Shown here in pieces: positions 1-8,985 of a stretch of DNA of 64,000 nucleotides. The notes below the pieces were generated by a model. The model worked only from the letters and a program-made list of their open reading frames with translations. It ran no database searches and was not told where the DNA came from. Every line of letters begins with the position of its first letter. Positions within the stretch are counted from its first letter, which is position 1. The translations under genes and the position numbers were made by a program. The stretch comes from Marinobacter daepoensis DSM 16072 (GTDB lineage: Bacteria; Pseudomonadota; Gammaproteobacteria; Pseudomonadales; Oleiphilaceae): positions 558,001 to 622,000 of the forward strand of contig NZ_ATWI01000009.1 in NCBI RefSeq assembly GCF_000421165.1, in the 5' to 3' direction.

Positions 1-1958
1 ATACGGTCACTCTCCTTGACCCTCAACTCCTCTGCACCACGCAGAACCGTGCGCCCTTCTGCGCACACAGCCGCAATAAACAGTACCGGGAACTCATCAA
101 TAGCCAGGGGCACTTGCTCTTCCGGAATCTCAATGCCACGAAGAGCCGCCGAACGCACGCGCAGATCGGCAACGGGTTCGCCGCCGATAACACTCTCGTT
201 CATCACCTCAATGTTGGCACCCATCTGTTTCAGGATGTTGATCACCCCGACCCGGGTCGGGTTCATGCCCACATGGCGAAGGGTAAGATCAGAGCCTTCG
301 GCAATGCTTGCGGCCACCAGGAAAAATGCCGCGGATGAGATATCAGCAGGTACATCTATTGAGCAGGCAGTGAGCTTACCGCCCCCTGTAACGCTAGCCG
401 TTGCCCCGTCCCTATGGACATGGTAGCCGAAGCCCTCAAGCATCCGCTCGGTGTGGTCCCGGGTGGGGGCCGGCTCCGTCACGGAGGTTACCCCTTCAGC
501 ATAAAGCCCTGCCAGCAGCAGGCAGGATTTCACCTGAGCACTGGCTACCGGCATTTCATAATGAATACCGGTCAGCTCGTGGCCACCACGAATCTTCAGT
601 GGCGGACGACCTCCGTCTGCAGTTTCAATCACCGCCCCCATGGCACGCAGCGGGTCCGCGACCCGCCCCATCGGGCGCTTCGACAAACTGGCATCCCCCG
701 ACAGTTCGGAGTCGAACTTCTGGGCAGCCAAAAGGCCGGCGAACAGGCGCATGGCTGTCCCGGAGTTACCCAGATACAACTGACCGCGAGGGGCCTGCAA
801 ACCGTTCATGCCAACGCCATGTATACGCACGAAACCCTCTTCGGGGCCTTCGATGGTTACCCCCATATCCCGGAACGCCTGCAAGGTTGCAAGACTATCC
901 TCACCTTCCAGGAACCCCTTCACTTCTGTGGTGCCCTCTGCCAGAGCACCCAGCATAATCGAGCGATGGGACATGGATTTGTCGCCCGGAACCCGGATAT
1001 CACCGTTAACAGCCCCGCCGGGCTGCATGTGGAACGTCACCTGATTATCGATATTGGTAGTCACGTACGCCTGTCCTGAAAGCATTTTTGAGAAATGGTC
1101 CCGCGCCGCCTTGGCACGACTGAACACCCTGAGCAGCTCAGCGCCATCGCCATTGGCAATGGCGCAACGGAGGCGGCCAAGATCCTCGGTAAAATGATCG
1201 ATACCCCGAAGCACAGCCTCCCGATTCGACAGGAAGATATCGTGCCACATAACCGGATCACTGGCTGCAATCCGGGTAAAATCGCGAAAACCGCCGGCCG
1301 CATAACGGAAGATGTCCATATTCTCATCTTCGCCCGCCAGAGTATCGACCAATGAAAACGCAATGAGGTGCGGCAAATGACTGGTCGCGGCCAACACCTC
1401 ATCATGATAGGCCGCCGACATGGTGAGAACTGTTGCCCCGGTTCCTTCCCACAACGTTTTCAACCGGGCCACGCCGCCCTGATTCGCATTATTGGCCGGC
1501 GTAAGAATCACCTTATGATTAGCAAACAGTTCGGCCTGAGCGGCACGAATACCGCTTTTCTCCGACCCGGCAATGGGGTGACCAGGAATAACCCAGGAGG
1601 GGAGCTCACCAAAAACGGCCTCGATATCGGCCACAAAACTCGATTTGGTGCTACCCACATCGGAAAGAATAACGCCTTCCTCAAGCACGGGCTTAATATC
1701 TGAAAGCACCTGACGAGTCGCCCTGACAGGTACCGCCAGCACGACCAGATCGCAGCCCGCGACGGCACCCTCAACGGAATCCGCCGCCAGATCAATAACG
1801 CCAAGCTCAACCCCCAGACTGAGCTCATCCCGCCTCGCATCAAACCCGACCACCACCTCGGCCAGACCCTGCTTACGTATGGCGCTGGCCAGTGAGCCGC
1901 CAATCAGCCCCAGCCCAATGACGGCAACCCGGTGAAACGGAGGCTGAGCAACGCTCAC
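1..1958 (-). CDS. tyrA-aroA: Prephenate dehydrogenase / EPSP synthase fusion (TyrA-AroA), 3' end outside window
   Basis: A bifunctional cytoplasmic enzyme: the N-terminal part oxidises prephenate (tyrosine branch) and the C-terminal part joins shikimate-3-phosphate to PEP (common aromatic pathway). The frame opens with GTG at 1958, one base after the hisC stop, and runs to the left edge with no stop. The first 300 residues carry the NAD-binding VIGLGLIGGSLA motif, DVGSTKS and PGHPIAGSEKSG of TyrA. From about position 1030 the same frame reads GDIRVPGDKSMSHRS, LYLGNSGTAMRL and, at the edge, RVKESDR, all diagnostic of AroA. Such fusions are established in Pseudomonas and relatives. The AroA end is missing. 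Last gene visible of the gyrA-serC-pheA-hisC run. Confidence 0.95.
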   Translation of the reverse strand, partial: MSVAQPPFHRVAVIGLGLIGGSLASAIRKQGLAEVVVGFDARRDELSLGVELGVIDLAADSVEGAVAGCDLVVLAVPVRATRQVLSDIKPVLEEGVILSDVGSTKSSFVADIEAVFGELPSWVIPGHPIAGSEKSGIRAAQAELFANHKVILTPANNANQGGVARLKTLWEGTGATVLTMSAAYHDEVLAATSHLPHLIAFSLVDTLAGEDENMDIFRYAAGGFRDFTRIAASDPVMWHDIFLSNREAVLRGIDHFTEDLGRLRCAIANGDGAELLRVFSRAKAARDHFSKMLSGQAYVTTNIDNQVTFHMQPGGAVNGDIRVPGDKSMSHRSIMLGALAEGTTEVKGFLEGEDSLATLQAFRDMGVTIEGPEEGFVRIHGVGMNGLQAPRGQLYLGNSGTAMRLFAGLLAAQKFDSELSGDASLSKRPMGRVADPLRAMGAVIETADGGRPPLKIRGGHELTGIHYEMPVASAQVKSCLLLAGLYAEGVTSVTEPAPTRDHTERMLEGFGYHVHRDGATASVTGGGKLTACSIDVPADISSAAFFLVAASIAEGSDLTLRHVGMNPTRVGVINILKQMGANIEVMNESVIGGEPVADLRVRSAALRGIEIPEEQVPLAIDEFPVLFIAAVCAEGRTVLRGAEELRVKESDR

Positions 1959-1959
1959 C

Positions 1960-3084
1960 TCAGGCACCCTGCCCGGCAGACGTCAGCGCCTCAGCCAGAG
2001 CATCCAGAAAACGCTCATTTTCATGAGGCAAACCAACGGAAACACGCAGATGCCTGGGCATACCATAGCCTGCCACCGGCCGCACGATCACGCCATGCGC
2101 CAGCAGAGCCTGGTATACGCCCATCGCGGACTCGCCCACCTCAACGGCAATAAAGTTGCCCACCGAGGGAATATAGGGCAGCCCCATCCTATCGAAGCCG
2201 TCGGCCAGCTGACGCAGCCCTGCCTCATTCACTTCACGGGATTTCTGCAGGTACGCCTCGTCACTGAGGACCGCCGTTGCCGCGCACAGCGCAACCGTGT
2301 CCACATTAAACGGCTGGCGCACCCGGTTCAGAATATCCGCAATGGCCGGAGAACTGACGGTGTAACCGACTCGCAACGCCGCAAGCCCCCAAGCCTTGGA
2401 GAATGTGCGACAGACAATGAGGTTAGGATAGCGATCGAGAAGCTGGATACCATCCGGGTACTCATCCCCAACCAGATACTCGCAATACGCCTCATCAAGA
2501 ACCACCAGCACCCGCTCCGGGATCCGGTCGAGAAACCCTTCAAGGGCCTGCCGCGTGTGTACCGTACCCGTCGGGTTATTGGGATTGGCCACAAACACCA
2601 GCTTGGTGCGGTCAGTAACCGCATCGGCCATTGCGTCCAGGTCATGCCCCCAGTCCCTGGCTGGCACCGAGATGCCTCTCGCACCGATGGCCTGAGCCAC
2701 AATCGGGTACACCGCAAAGGCGTACTGGGAAAAAACAACATCGCTGTCTGCGTCCGCAAAACAACGGGCGATGACTTCCAGAACGTCGTTGGAGCCATTG
2801 CCCAGCGTGATCTGGTCCATCTCTACGCCAAACCGGTGCGACAGCGCCTGCTTGAGCTCAAAACCATTGCCGTCCGGATAGAGACACATCTCATCCAGTG
2901 CCTTTCGGGCCGCCGTCATGGCCTTTTCGCTCGGGCCAAGAGGGTTTTCATTGCTGGCCAGCTTGATAATCTCCGAAGGGTCCAACCCCAGCTCCCGGGC
3001 CAGCTCATCAATGGGCTTGCCCGGCTGATACGGAGACAGAGCCTGAACACCTTTCACTGCAAGACTCTGGTAATCCACTGCCAT
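1960..3084 (-). CDS. hisC: Histidinol-phosphate / aromatic aminotransferase
   Basis: PLP-dependent class I/II aminotransferase, 374 residues, normal for HisC. Visible motifs are SNENPLGPS (residues 44-52), NPNNPTG (167-173), DEAYCEY near 197 and the PLP lysine in TFSKAWGLAALRVG (K230). Family members convert imidazole-acetol phosphate to histidinol phosphate, and copies placed between pheA and tyrA often transaminate phenylpyruvate or hydroxyphenylpyruvate. That location suggests an aromatic role here, which is inference. There are 29 bases between pheA and this gene and a near-contact with tyrA-aroA, so one transcript is likely. Confidence 0.93.
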   Translation of the reverse strand: MAVDYQSLAVKGVQALSPYQPGKPIDELARELGLDPSEIIKLASNENPLGPSEKAMTAARKALDEMCLYPDGNGFELKQALSHRFGVEMDQITLGNGSNDVLEVIARCFADADSDVVFSQYAFAVYPIVAQAIGARGISVPARDWGHDLDAMADAVTDRTKLVFVANPNNPTGTVHTRQALEGFLDRIPERVLVVLDEAYCEYLVGDEYPDGIQLLDRYPNLIVCRTFSKAWGLAALRVGYTVSSPAIADILNRVRQPFNVDTVALCAATAVLSDEAYLQKSREVNEAGLRQLADGFDRMGLPYIPSVGNFIAVEVGESAMGVYQALLAHGVIVRPVAGYGMPRHLRVSVGLPHENERFLDALAEALTSAGQGA

Positions 3085-3113
3085 TCAACTCTCCTCAGGA
3101 TCGTCAATCAGGA

Positions 3114-4211
3114 TCAAAGCACGCCAACCGGATAGGAGCCGAGACGTTTAAGCTCAACGGCTTCGGCATCGATTTCCGCCAGTACTTTGCTGGCCTCCGG
3201 TCCGTCCATGTGTCCTTCAAAATCAATGTAGAAAACATACGCCCAGGTACCACTGGGCGACGGCCGGGTTTCAATGCGCGTCAGACTGATACCATGACGG
3301 TGGAAGGGCTCCAACAACTGGTACAAAGCCCCCGGCTTGTTGCGCATAGACACGAGGATGGACGACTTGTCCTGGCCACTGAGCGGCACTTCCTCACGAC
3401 CGATAATGAGGAACCGGGTGGTATTGTCAGGGCGATCCTCAATGCTGTTGGCCAGCTTTTCCAGACCATACAGCTCCGCCGCCATATCGCCCGCAATCGC
3501 TGCGGTACCCGGCTCTTCTGCAGCCCGTCGCGCCGCTTCCGCATTACTGGACACGGTAACCCGCTCAATACCATAGCGGTGGGTATCCAGCCATTGACGG
3601 CACTGGGCAAAAGACTGCTGATGAGAATAGATACGGGTAATTTCTTCGTCTTTGTGTTTAGGTGAAACCAGCAGGTGATGATGAATACGAAGCTGGACCT
3701 CACCACAGATTTTCAGCGGAGAGGAAATAAACATATCAAGCGTGTGATTGACCATCCCCTCCGTAGAATTTTCCACCGGAACCACTCCGTAGTGGGCCGC
3801 TCCGGATTCCACTTCACGGAATACCGCATCAATGGCGGCCAGAGGCACACTCACCACGGAGTGCCCGAAGTGTTTGAGGGCGGCAGCCTGAGTGAACGTG
3901 CCCTCCGGCCCGAGGAATGCGATGTGCATTGGCTTTTCCAGCGCCAGACACGCAGACATGATTTCCCGGAACAAACGGGCCATCTCCTCGGCTGGCAGCG
4001 GCCCCGGGTTCACCTCCTTGATCCGGCGCAGAACCTGCGCCTCACGCTCGGGGCGGTAGAAAAACACATCCTGACCAGGATTGGCCGCCATTTTAACGTG
4101 AGCGACTTCCTGGGCACATTTTGCCCGGGCGCTGATCAGCTCCATGATCTGCTGATCCAGAGCGTCGATTTCTTCCCTAAGCTCGCCCAGGCGGGCCTTC
4201 TCATCCGTCAT
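3114..4211 (-). CDS. pheA: Chorismate mutase / prephenate dehydratase (P-protein)
   Basis: Bifunctional enzyme of phenylalanine synthesis, 365 residues. The AroQ-type chorismate mutase occupies roughly residues 1-90 (LGELREEIDALDQQIMELI start). The prephenate dehydratase domain follows (IAFLGPEGTFTQAAALKHFG; PVENSTEGMVNHTLD; TTRFLIIG). The regulatory ACT domain starts around 280 with NKPGALYQLLEPF and contains IETRPSPSGTWAYVFYID, the ESRP-like Phe-binding motif. Feedback inhibition by phenylalanine is known for the family. The ATG lies two bases after the serC stop, supporting operon expression. Confidence 0.96.
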   Translation of the reverse strand: MTDEKARLGELREEIDALDQQIMELISARAKCAQEVAHVKMAANPGQDVFFYRPEREAQVLRRIKEVNPGPLPAEEMARLFREIMSACLALEKPMHIAFLGPEGTFTQAAALKHFGHSVVSVPLAAIDAVFREVESGAAHYGVVPVENSTEGMVNHTLDMFISSPLKICGEVQLRIHHHLLVSPKHKDEEITRIYSHQQSFAQCRQWLDTHRYGIERVTVSSNAEAARRAAEEPGTAAIAGDMAAELYGLEKLANSIEDRPDNTTRFLIIGREEVPLSGQDKSSILVSMRNKPGALYQLLEPFHRHGISLTRIETRPSPSGTWAYVFYIDFEGHMDGPEASKVLAEIDAEAVELKRLGSYPVGVL

Positions 4212-4213
4212 GA

Positions 4214-5296
4214 TCAGCCCCGCTCCCTGGCAAATTCCGCCATGTACGCAATCAGGGCATCAACGCCAACCTCAGGCATGGCGTTATAGAGGCTCGCGCG
4301 CATTCCGCCAACCGACCGGTGTCCTTTCAGGTTCAGCAATCCCCTGGCATCGGCACCTTTCAGGAAGTCGCCATTCAGAGAATCATCCGCAAGCGTAAAC
4401 GGTACGTTCATCCAGGAGCGGAATCGTGGATCAATCGGATTGGCATAGAACTCATTTTGATCAATGAAATCGTAGAGTTTCCGGGCTTTCCGGGCATTGA
4501 GTTCCGCCATGGCTGGCACGCCACCCTGCTCTTTCAGCCACTTGAAGACCAGGCCCGCCAGGTACCACGAATAGGTGGCTGGCGTGTTGTACATCGAATC
4601 GTTATCCGCAATCACCTGATAGTTCATCATGGTCGGCGTTTCTTTTCGCGCCTTACCAAGGAGATCCTTTCGGATAATAACGACAACCAGTCCGGACGGA
4701 CCGATATTTTTCTGAGCGCCAGCGTAGATAAGACCGAATTTGTTGATTTCGACCGGGCGAGACAACATGGTCGATGACATATCCGCAACCAGCGGCACAC
4801 TACCGCTGTCCGGAATGAAGTCGTATTCCAGGCCGCCAATCGTTTCGTTAGGCGTGTAGTGCAGGTACGCGGCGTCGGCGCGGGTGTTCCAGGTGGACGG
4901 GTCGGGGATGGTGCTGAAGCTACTGTCTTCAGAACTCGCTACCACATTCACCTCACCGTAACGCCGGGCTTCCGCAATGGCCTTTTTCGACCAGATTCCG
5001 GTGTTCACGTAGTCCGCAGAAGTCTTGTCACCCAGAAGGTTCAGCGGAATGGTTGAGAACTGACTGGAAGCTCCACCCTGCATGAAAAGAACGGCGTAAT
5101 CATCTGAAATACCAGCCAATTCACGCAGATCTTTCTCCGCATCTTCTGCAATGGCAATAAACTCATCGCTACGATGGCTCATCTCCATGACAGACATACC
5201 CGTACCACGCCAGTCGAGCATCTCGCTCTGAGCCTGCTTCAGTACAGCTTCCGGCAAAGTGGCCGGACCAGCACAGAAATTGAACGCCCTGCTCAT
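4214..5296 (-). CDS. serC: Phosphoserine aminotransferase
   Basis: PLP enzyme that makes 3-phosphoserine from 3-phosphohydroxypyruvate (serine synthesis) and is also used in pyridoxine synthesis. At 360 residues it matches the bacterial family. It starts [15 protein letters not shown], carries [10 protein letters not shown], and has the PLP lysine in [12 protein letters not shown] (K196). Its start overlaps the gyrA stop by four bases (ATGA), suggesting translational coupling. SerC adjacent to PheA and HisC is the classical mixed-function supraoperon arrangement. Confidence 0.96.
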   Translation of the reverse strand: MSRAFNFCAGPATLPEAVLKQAQSEMLDWRGTGMSVMEMSHRSDEFIAIAEDAEKDLRELAGISDDYAVLFMQGGASSQFSTIPLNLLGDKTSADYVNTGIWSKKAIAEARRYGEVNVVASSEDSSFSTIPDPSTWNTRADAAYLHYTPNETIGGLEYDFIPDSGSVPLVADMSSTMLSRPVEINKFGLIYAGAQKNIGPSGLVVVIIRKDLLGKARKETPTMMNYQVIADNDSMYNTPATYSWYLAGLVFKWLKEQGGVPAMAELNARKARKLYDFIDQNEFYANPIDPRFRSWMNVPFTLADDSLNGDFLKGADARGLLNLKGHRSVGGMRASLYNAMPEVGVDALIAYMAEFARERG

Positions 5297-7860
5297 TCTT
5301 CGGTTTCCTCACCTTCAACGTCGTCGTCATCGGATTCAGCGATCCGCTCCACACCTACCAGGCGCTCATCTTCCTGAGCCAGACGAATCAGTCGGACACC
5401 CTGGGTATTCCGGCTCAGAACAGAGACTTCATCGGTCCGTGTACGCACCAGCGTGCCCTTGTCTGAGATCAGCATCATCTCATCACCTTCAAACAGCTGC
5501 AGTGCAGTAACCAGATTGCCGTTACGCTCCGAGCACTGCATGGCGATAACACCCTGGCTGCCGCGACTGTATGCCGGGAACTCATCAATAGCCGTCCGCT
5601 TACCGTAACCGTGCTCACTGGCGGTGAGAATCACACCGCCTTCCTGCGGAATGATCAGCGACACCACATGATGCTCTTCGGGCATTTTGATACCGCGCAC
5701 ACCCCGCGCCGTCCGACTCATCGGGCGCACCTGCTCTTCCTGGAAGCGCACCGCTTTGCCAGCGCTGGAGAACAGCATTACTTCAGCCGAGCCGTCAGTG
5801 ATGGCTGCACCAATCAGGGTGTCACCTTCATCCAGGTTCAGAGCAATCAGACCACTGCTGCGCGGTCGCGAAAAGTTAGGCAGAGGCGTCTTCTTGACCA
5901 CTCCCGCCGACGTCGCCATCAGCACAAACTGGTCTTCCGGATAATCCCGCACCGGCAGGAATGTGGTAATCCGCTCACCGTCGTCCAGGGGCAGGATATT
6001 CACCATCGGGCGACCACGGGACCCACGGCTACCACGGGGAATCTCAAATACTCGCAACCAGTACACCTTGCCCCGGTTGGAGAAACACAGAATGGTGTCG
6101 TGGGAATTGGCTACCAGCAGTTTTTCAATGAAGTCTTCATCTTTCATGGACGTCGCGGCCTTTCCGCGACCACCACGACGCTGAGCCTGATAATCTTCTA
6201 CAGCCTGAGTCTTGGCATAACCACTGTGGGAAATGGTGACCACGAGATCTTCTTCGTCAATCAGGTCGGCAATGGTCAGATCACGACGGGAGCTGGTGAT
6301 CTCGGTACGGCGCTCGTCGCCGTACTGGCTCACAATTTCTTCGAGCTCTTCCCGAATCACCTGCATCAAACGCTCGGGATCGCCCAGGATATCCAGCAGA
6401 TCTGCGATTTTCTCCAGAATTTCTTTGTACTCGTTCTGGAGCTTCTCCGTTTCCAGCCCGGTCAGGCGGTGCAGACGCAGATCCAGAATCGCCTGAGCCT
6501 GCTCCGGCGACAGGTGGTACAGGCCATCGCGAAGACCATAGATTTCCGGCAGCTCATCCGGGCGGCAGGCATCTTCCCCCGCCCGCTCCAGCATGGCCAG
6601 CACATCGCCAGGGGACCACCCCTTGTCCATCAGCTTTTCTTTCGCCTCCGCCGCAGACGGCGACTGCTTGATCAGCTCGATGATCTCGTCAATGTTGGCC
6701 AGAGCAACAGTAAGGCCTTCCAGTATATGGCCGCGTTCACGGGCTTTGCGCAGTTCAAAGATGGTCCTGCGAGTAACCACCTCGCGGCGGTGGCGCACGA
6801 ACGCATCCAGCATTTCTTTCAGGTTCAGCGTTTTCGGCTCACCGTTGATCAGCGCCACCATGTTGATGCCGAATACGGTTTCCAGCTGGGTCTGGGCAAA
6901 CAGATTATTGATGATTACGTCCGGGTTTTCGCCGCGACGCAGTTCAATCACAACCCGGATACCTTCCTTGTTCGATTCGTCCCGCAGTTCGGAGATGCCC
7001 TCAAGACGCTTCTCTTTCACAAGTTCGGCAATCTTTTCAATCAACCGGGCTTTGTTCAGCTGGTACGGCAGCTCAGTAATGATGATGGACTCACGACCGG
7101 TTTTCTTGTCCTGCTCGATTTCATGTCGCGCCCGAATATAAATCCGCCCACGACCGGTACGATAAGCCTCAACAATACCTGCCCGCCCATTGATAATACC
7201 TTCGGTCGGAAAATCAGGCCCGGGAATGAACTCCATCAGCTCATCAATGCTCAGGTCCGGATTTTCGATCAGAGCGAGACAGCCATTGACGACTTCAGTC
7301 AGGTTATGAGGCGGGATATTGGTCGCCATACCCACGGCGATACCGGAAGACCCATTCACCAGGAGGTTCGGCACCCGGGTAGGAAGCACCTCAGGAATGC
7401 GCTCCGTGCCGTCGTAGTTATCTACGTAATCAACGGTGTCTTTCTCAAGATCCGCCAGCAGGGAGTGGGCAATTTTCTCCATGCGGATTTCGGTGTAACG
7501 CATAGCGGCGGCGTTATCGCCGTCAATGGAACCGAAGTTACCCTGACCGTCCACCAGCGGATAGCGCAAAGAGAACGGCTGAGCCATACGGACAATGGTG
7601 TCGTATACCGCAGAGTCACCATGTGGGTGATATTTACCGATAACGTCACCCACCACACGGGCGGATTTCTTGTACGCCTTGTTCCAGTCGTTACCCAACT
7701 CGGACATGGCGAACAGCACCCGGCGATGCACCGGCTTGAGACCGTCACGCACGTCAGGTAATGCCCGGCCAACGATGACGCTCATGGCGTAATCGAGGTA
7801 GGACTGTTTCAACTCGTCTTCAATATTGACCGGCAGGATCTCTTTGGCTAACTCACCCAT
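5293..7860 (-). CDS. gyrA: DNA gyrase subunit A
   Basis: Breakage-reunion subunit of gyrase, 855 residues, partner of GyrB (not in window). The catalytic tyrosine is Y122 in [11 protein letters not shown]. The quinolone-resistance region reads [16 protein letters not shown] with the susceptible-type S83 and D87 (E. coli numbering coincides). The GyrA box is QRRGGRG, followed by the beta-pinwheel C-terminal repeats and an acidic tail ending [12 protein letters not shown]. First gene of the supraoperon that continues with serC, pheA, hisC and tyrA-aroA. Confidence 0.98.
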   Translation of the reverse strand: MGELAKEILPVNIEDELKQSYLDYAMSVIVGRALPDVRDGLKPVHRRVLFAMSELGNDWNKAYKKSARVVGDVIGKYHPHGDSAVYDTIVRMAQPFSLRYPLVDGQGNFGSIDGDNAAAMRYTEIRMEKIAHSLLADLEKDTVDYVDNYDGTERIPEVLPTRVPNLLVNGSSGIAVGMATNIPPHNLTEVVNGCLALIENPDLSIDELMEFIPGPDFPTEGIINGRAGIVEAYRTGRGRIYIRARHEIEQDKKTGRESIIITELPYQLNKARLIEKIAELVKEKRLEGISELRDESNKEGIRVVIELRRGENPDVIINNLFAQTQLETVFGINMVALINGEPKTLNLKEMLDAFVRHRREVVTRRTIFELRKARERGHILEGLTVALANIDEIIELIKQSPSAAEAKEKLMDKGWSPGDVLAMLERAGEDACRPDELPEIYGLRDGLYHLSPEQAQAILDLRLHRLTGLETEKLQNEYKEILEKIADLLDILGDPERLMQVIREELEEIVSQYGDERRTEITSSRRDLTIADLIDEEDLVVTISHSGYAKTQAVEDYQAQRRGGRGKAATSMKDEDFIEKLLVANSHDTILCFSNRGKVYWLRVFEIPRGSRGSRGRPMVNILPLDDGERITTFLPVRDYPEDQFVLMATSAGVVKKTPLPNFSRPRSSGLIALNLDEGDTLIGAAITDGSAEVMLFSSAGKAVRFQEEQVRPMSRTARGVRGIKMPEEHHVVSLIIPQEGGVILTASEHGYGKRTAIDEFPAYSRGSQGVIAMQCSERNGNLVTALQLFEGDEMMLISDKGTLVRTRTDEVSVLSRNTQGVRLIRLAQEDERLVGVERIAESDDDDVEGEETEE

Positions 7861-7941
7861 CGAGAAAGGTTCCTTTGCGTTATCTGGAAGTCGTTCCGGG
7901 GCCGTTTCCAGACCCCGTCTTTGTTCTTCAACAAGCCGCCA

Positions 7942-7950
7942 AGCATACCA
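7942..7950 (-). promoter_or_regulatory. Possible gyrA extended -10 element
   Basis: On the minus strand TGGTATGCT gives an extended -10 (TG-n-TATGCT) about 85 bases upstream of the gyrA start. No good -35 is visible because the hairpin behind purU occupies that place, which is compatible with an extended -10 promoter. Sequence reading only. Confidence 0.4.
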
Positions 7951-7979
7951 CAGACCGCCCCCGCCGGGGGCAACTGTGG
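7948..7979 (-). terminator. GC-rich hairpin behind purU
   Basis: Imperfect inverted repeat just after the purU stop: inner arms GCCCCC/GGGGGC (7957-7962, 7966-7971) with a three-base loop, outer arms CCACAG/CTGTGG (7948-7953, 7974-7979). There is no U-run, so it may stop or stabilise the purU transcript rather than be a classical intrinsic terminator. It overlaps the edge of the presumed gyrA promoter. Confidence 0.45.
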
Positions 7980-7986
7980 TGAAGCC

Positions 7987-8841
7987 TTAATCAAACACGA
8001 CGGTCTTGTTCTCGTAGGTAATCACGCGATCTTCAATGTGAGACCGCAGGCCTCTGGCCAGCACGTTTTTCTCAACGTCCTTACCCAGGCGGACCATGTC
8101 CTCAATGGAATCACTGTGACTGATCCGGATGACGTCCTGCTCAATGATCGGGCCTTCGTCCAGATCCTGAGTCACGTAGTGGCAGGTGGCGCCAATCAGC
8201 TTAACACCACGACTGTAGGCCTGATGGTATGGCCGGGCACCGGCAAATGATGGCAGGAAGCTGTGATGAATGTTAATCACCTTACCGGCGTATTTCGCGC
8301 ACAGCTCGGCCGGAAGAATCTGCATATAGCGCGCCAGCACCACCACATCGGTCTCATACTGCTGGAAAAGCTCTTCGATATGCGCGAAGGCTTCCGCCTT
8401 GTTCTCTCTGCTGACCGGCACGTGGTGGTAAGGAATCTCATGCCATTCCACCATACGCCGGAGATCATCGTGGTTGGAAATCACCGCCACAATTTCTGCG
8501 TTCATATCCTTGCTGTGCCAGCGGTGCAAGAGATCCGCAAGACAGTGGGATTCTTTACTGCACATCAGAACCACCCGTTTGGGCTGTGCAGAATCGGCGA
8601 TGTGCCAGTTCATGTTGAACTCACGGGCAATTGGTTCAAACGCCGCGCGAAACTGGTCCAACCCGAACGGAATGGATTCGGCCTTGATTTCGTGCCGCAT
8701 GAAAAACCAGCCTGTCTGGGTATCAGAGTGGTGGCTCGCCTCGGTAATCCAGCCATTATAGGTGGACAGAAAATTACTCACCTTGGCAACAATTCCTGTC
8801 CGGTCCGGACAGGAAATAACAAGACGATAGGTATGCTCCAT
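7987..8841 (-). CDS. purU: Formyltetrahydrofolate deformylase
   Basis: Hydrolyses 10-formyl-THF to THF and formate, balancing one-carbon pools and supplying formate for PurT. 284 residues. An N-terminal ACT domain (YRLVISCPDRTGIVAKVSNFL) is followed by a formyltransferase fold with VVLARYMQILP, INIHHSFLPSFAGARPYHQA and GATCHYVTQDLDEGPIIEQD, typical of PurU rather than PurN. It is monocistronic, between gyrA and the divergent ggt gene. Confidence 0.95.
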   Translation of the reverse strand: MEHTYRLVISCPDRTGIVAKVSNFLSTYNGWITEASHHSDTQTGWFFMRHEIKAESIPFGLDQFRAAFEPIAREFNMNWHIADSAQPKRVVLMCSKESHCLADLLHRWHSKDMNAEIVAVISNHDDLRRMVEWHEIPYHHVPVSRENKAEAFAHIEELFQQYETDVVVLARYMQILPAELCAKYAGKVINIHHSFLPSFAGARPYHQAYSRGVKLIGATCHYVTQDLDEGPIIEQDVIRISHSDSIEDMVRLGKDVEKNVLARGLRSHIEDRVITYENKTVVFD

Positions 8842-8985
8842 GAAGCCTTTCCTTAACTTGAATCCGGGAAAGCGGGCGCGACAGGAAACCGCAAACCGGA
8901 TCGTTGCGGTGGCGGTCAGGTACGCACCAATAAAAATGACCGGCTATGATAGCCTATCTGACGGTCAGAAACGAGGAATCCAACC

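Noticed and set aside
2023..3135. A 370-codon plus-strand frame opposite hisC
   Set aside because: Antisense shadow of a well-conserved aminotransferase.
5611..7761. A 716-codon open frame on the plus strand opposite gyrA
   Set aside because: It is the antisense shadow of the GC-rich gyrA gene; no recognisable domain and gyrA motifs are intact throughout.
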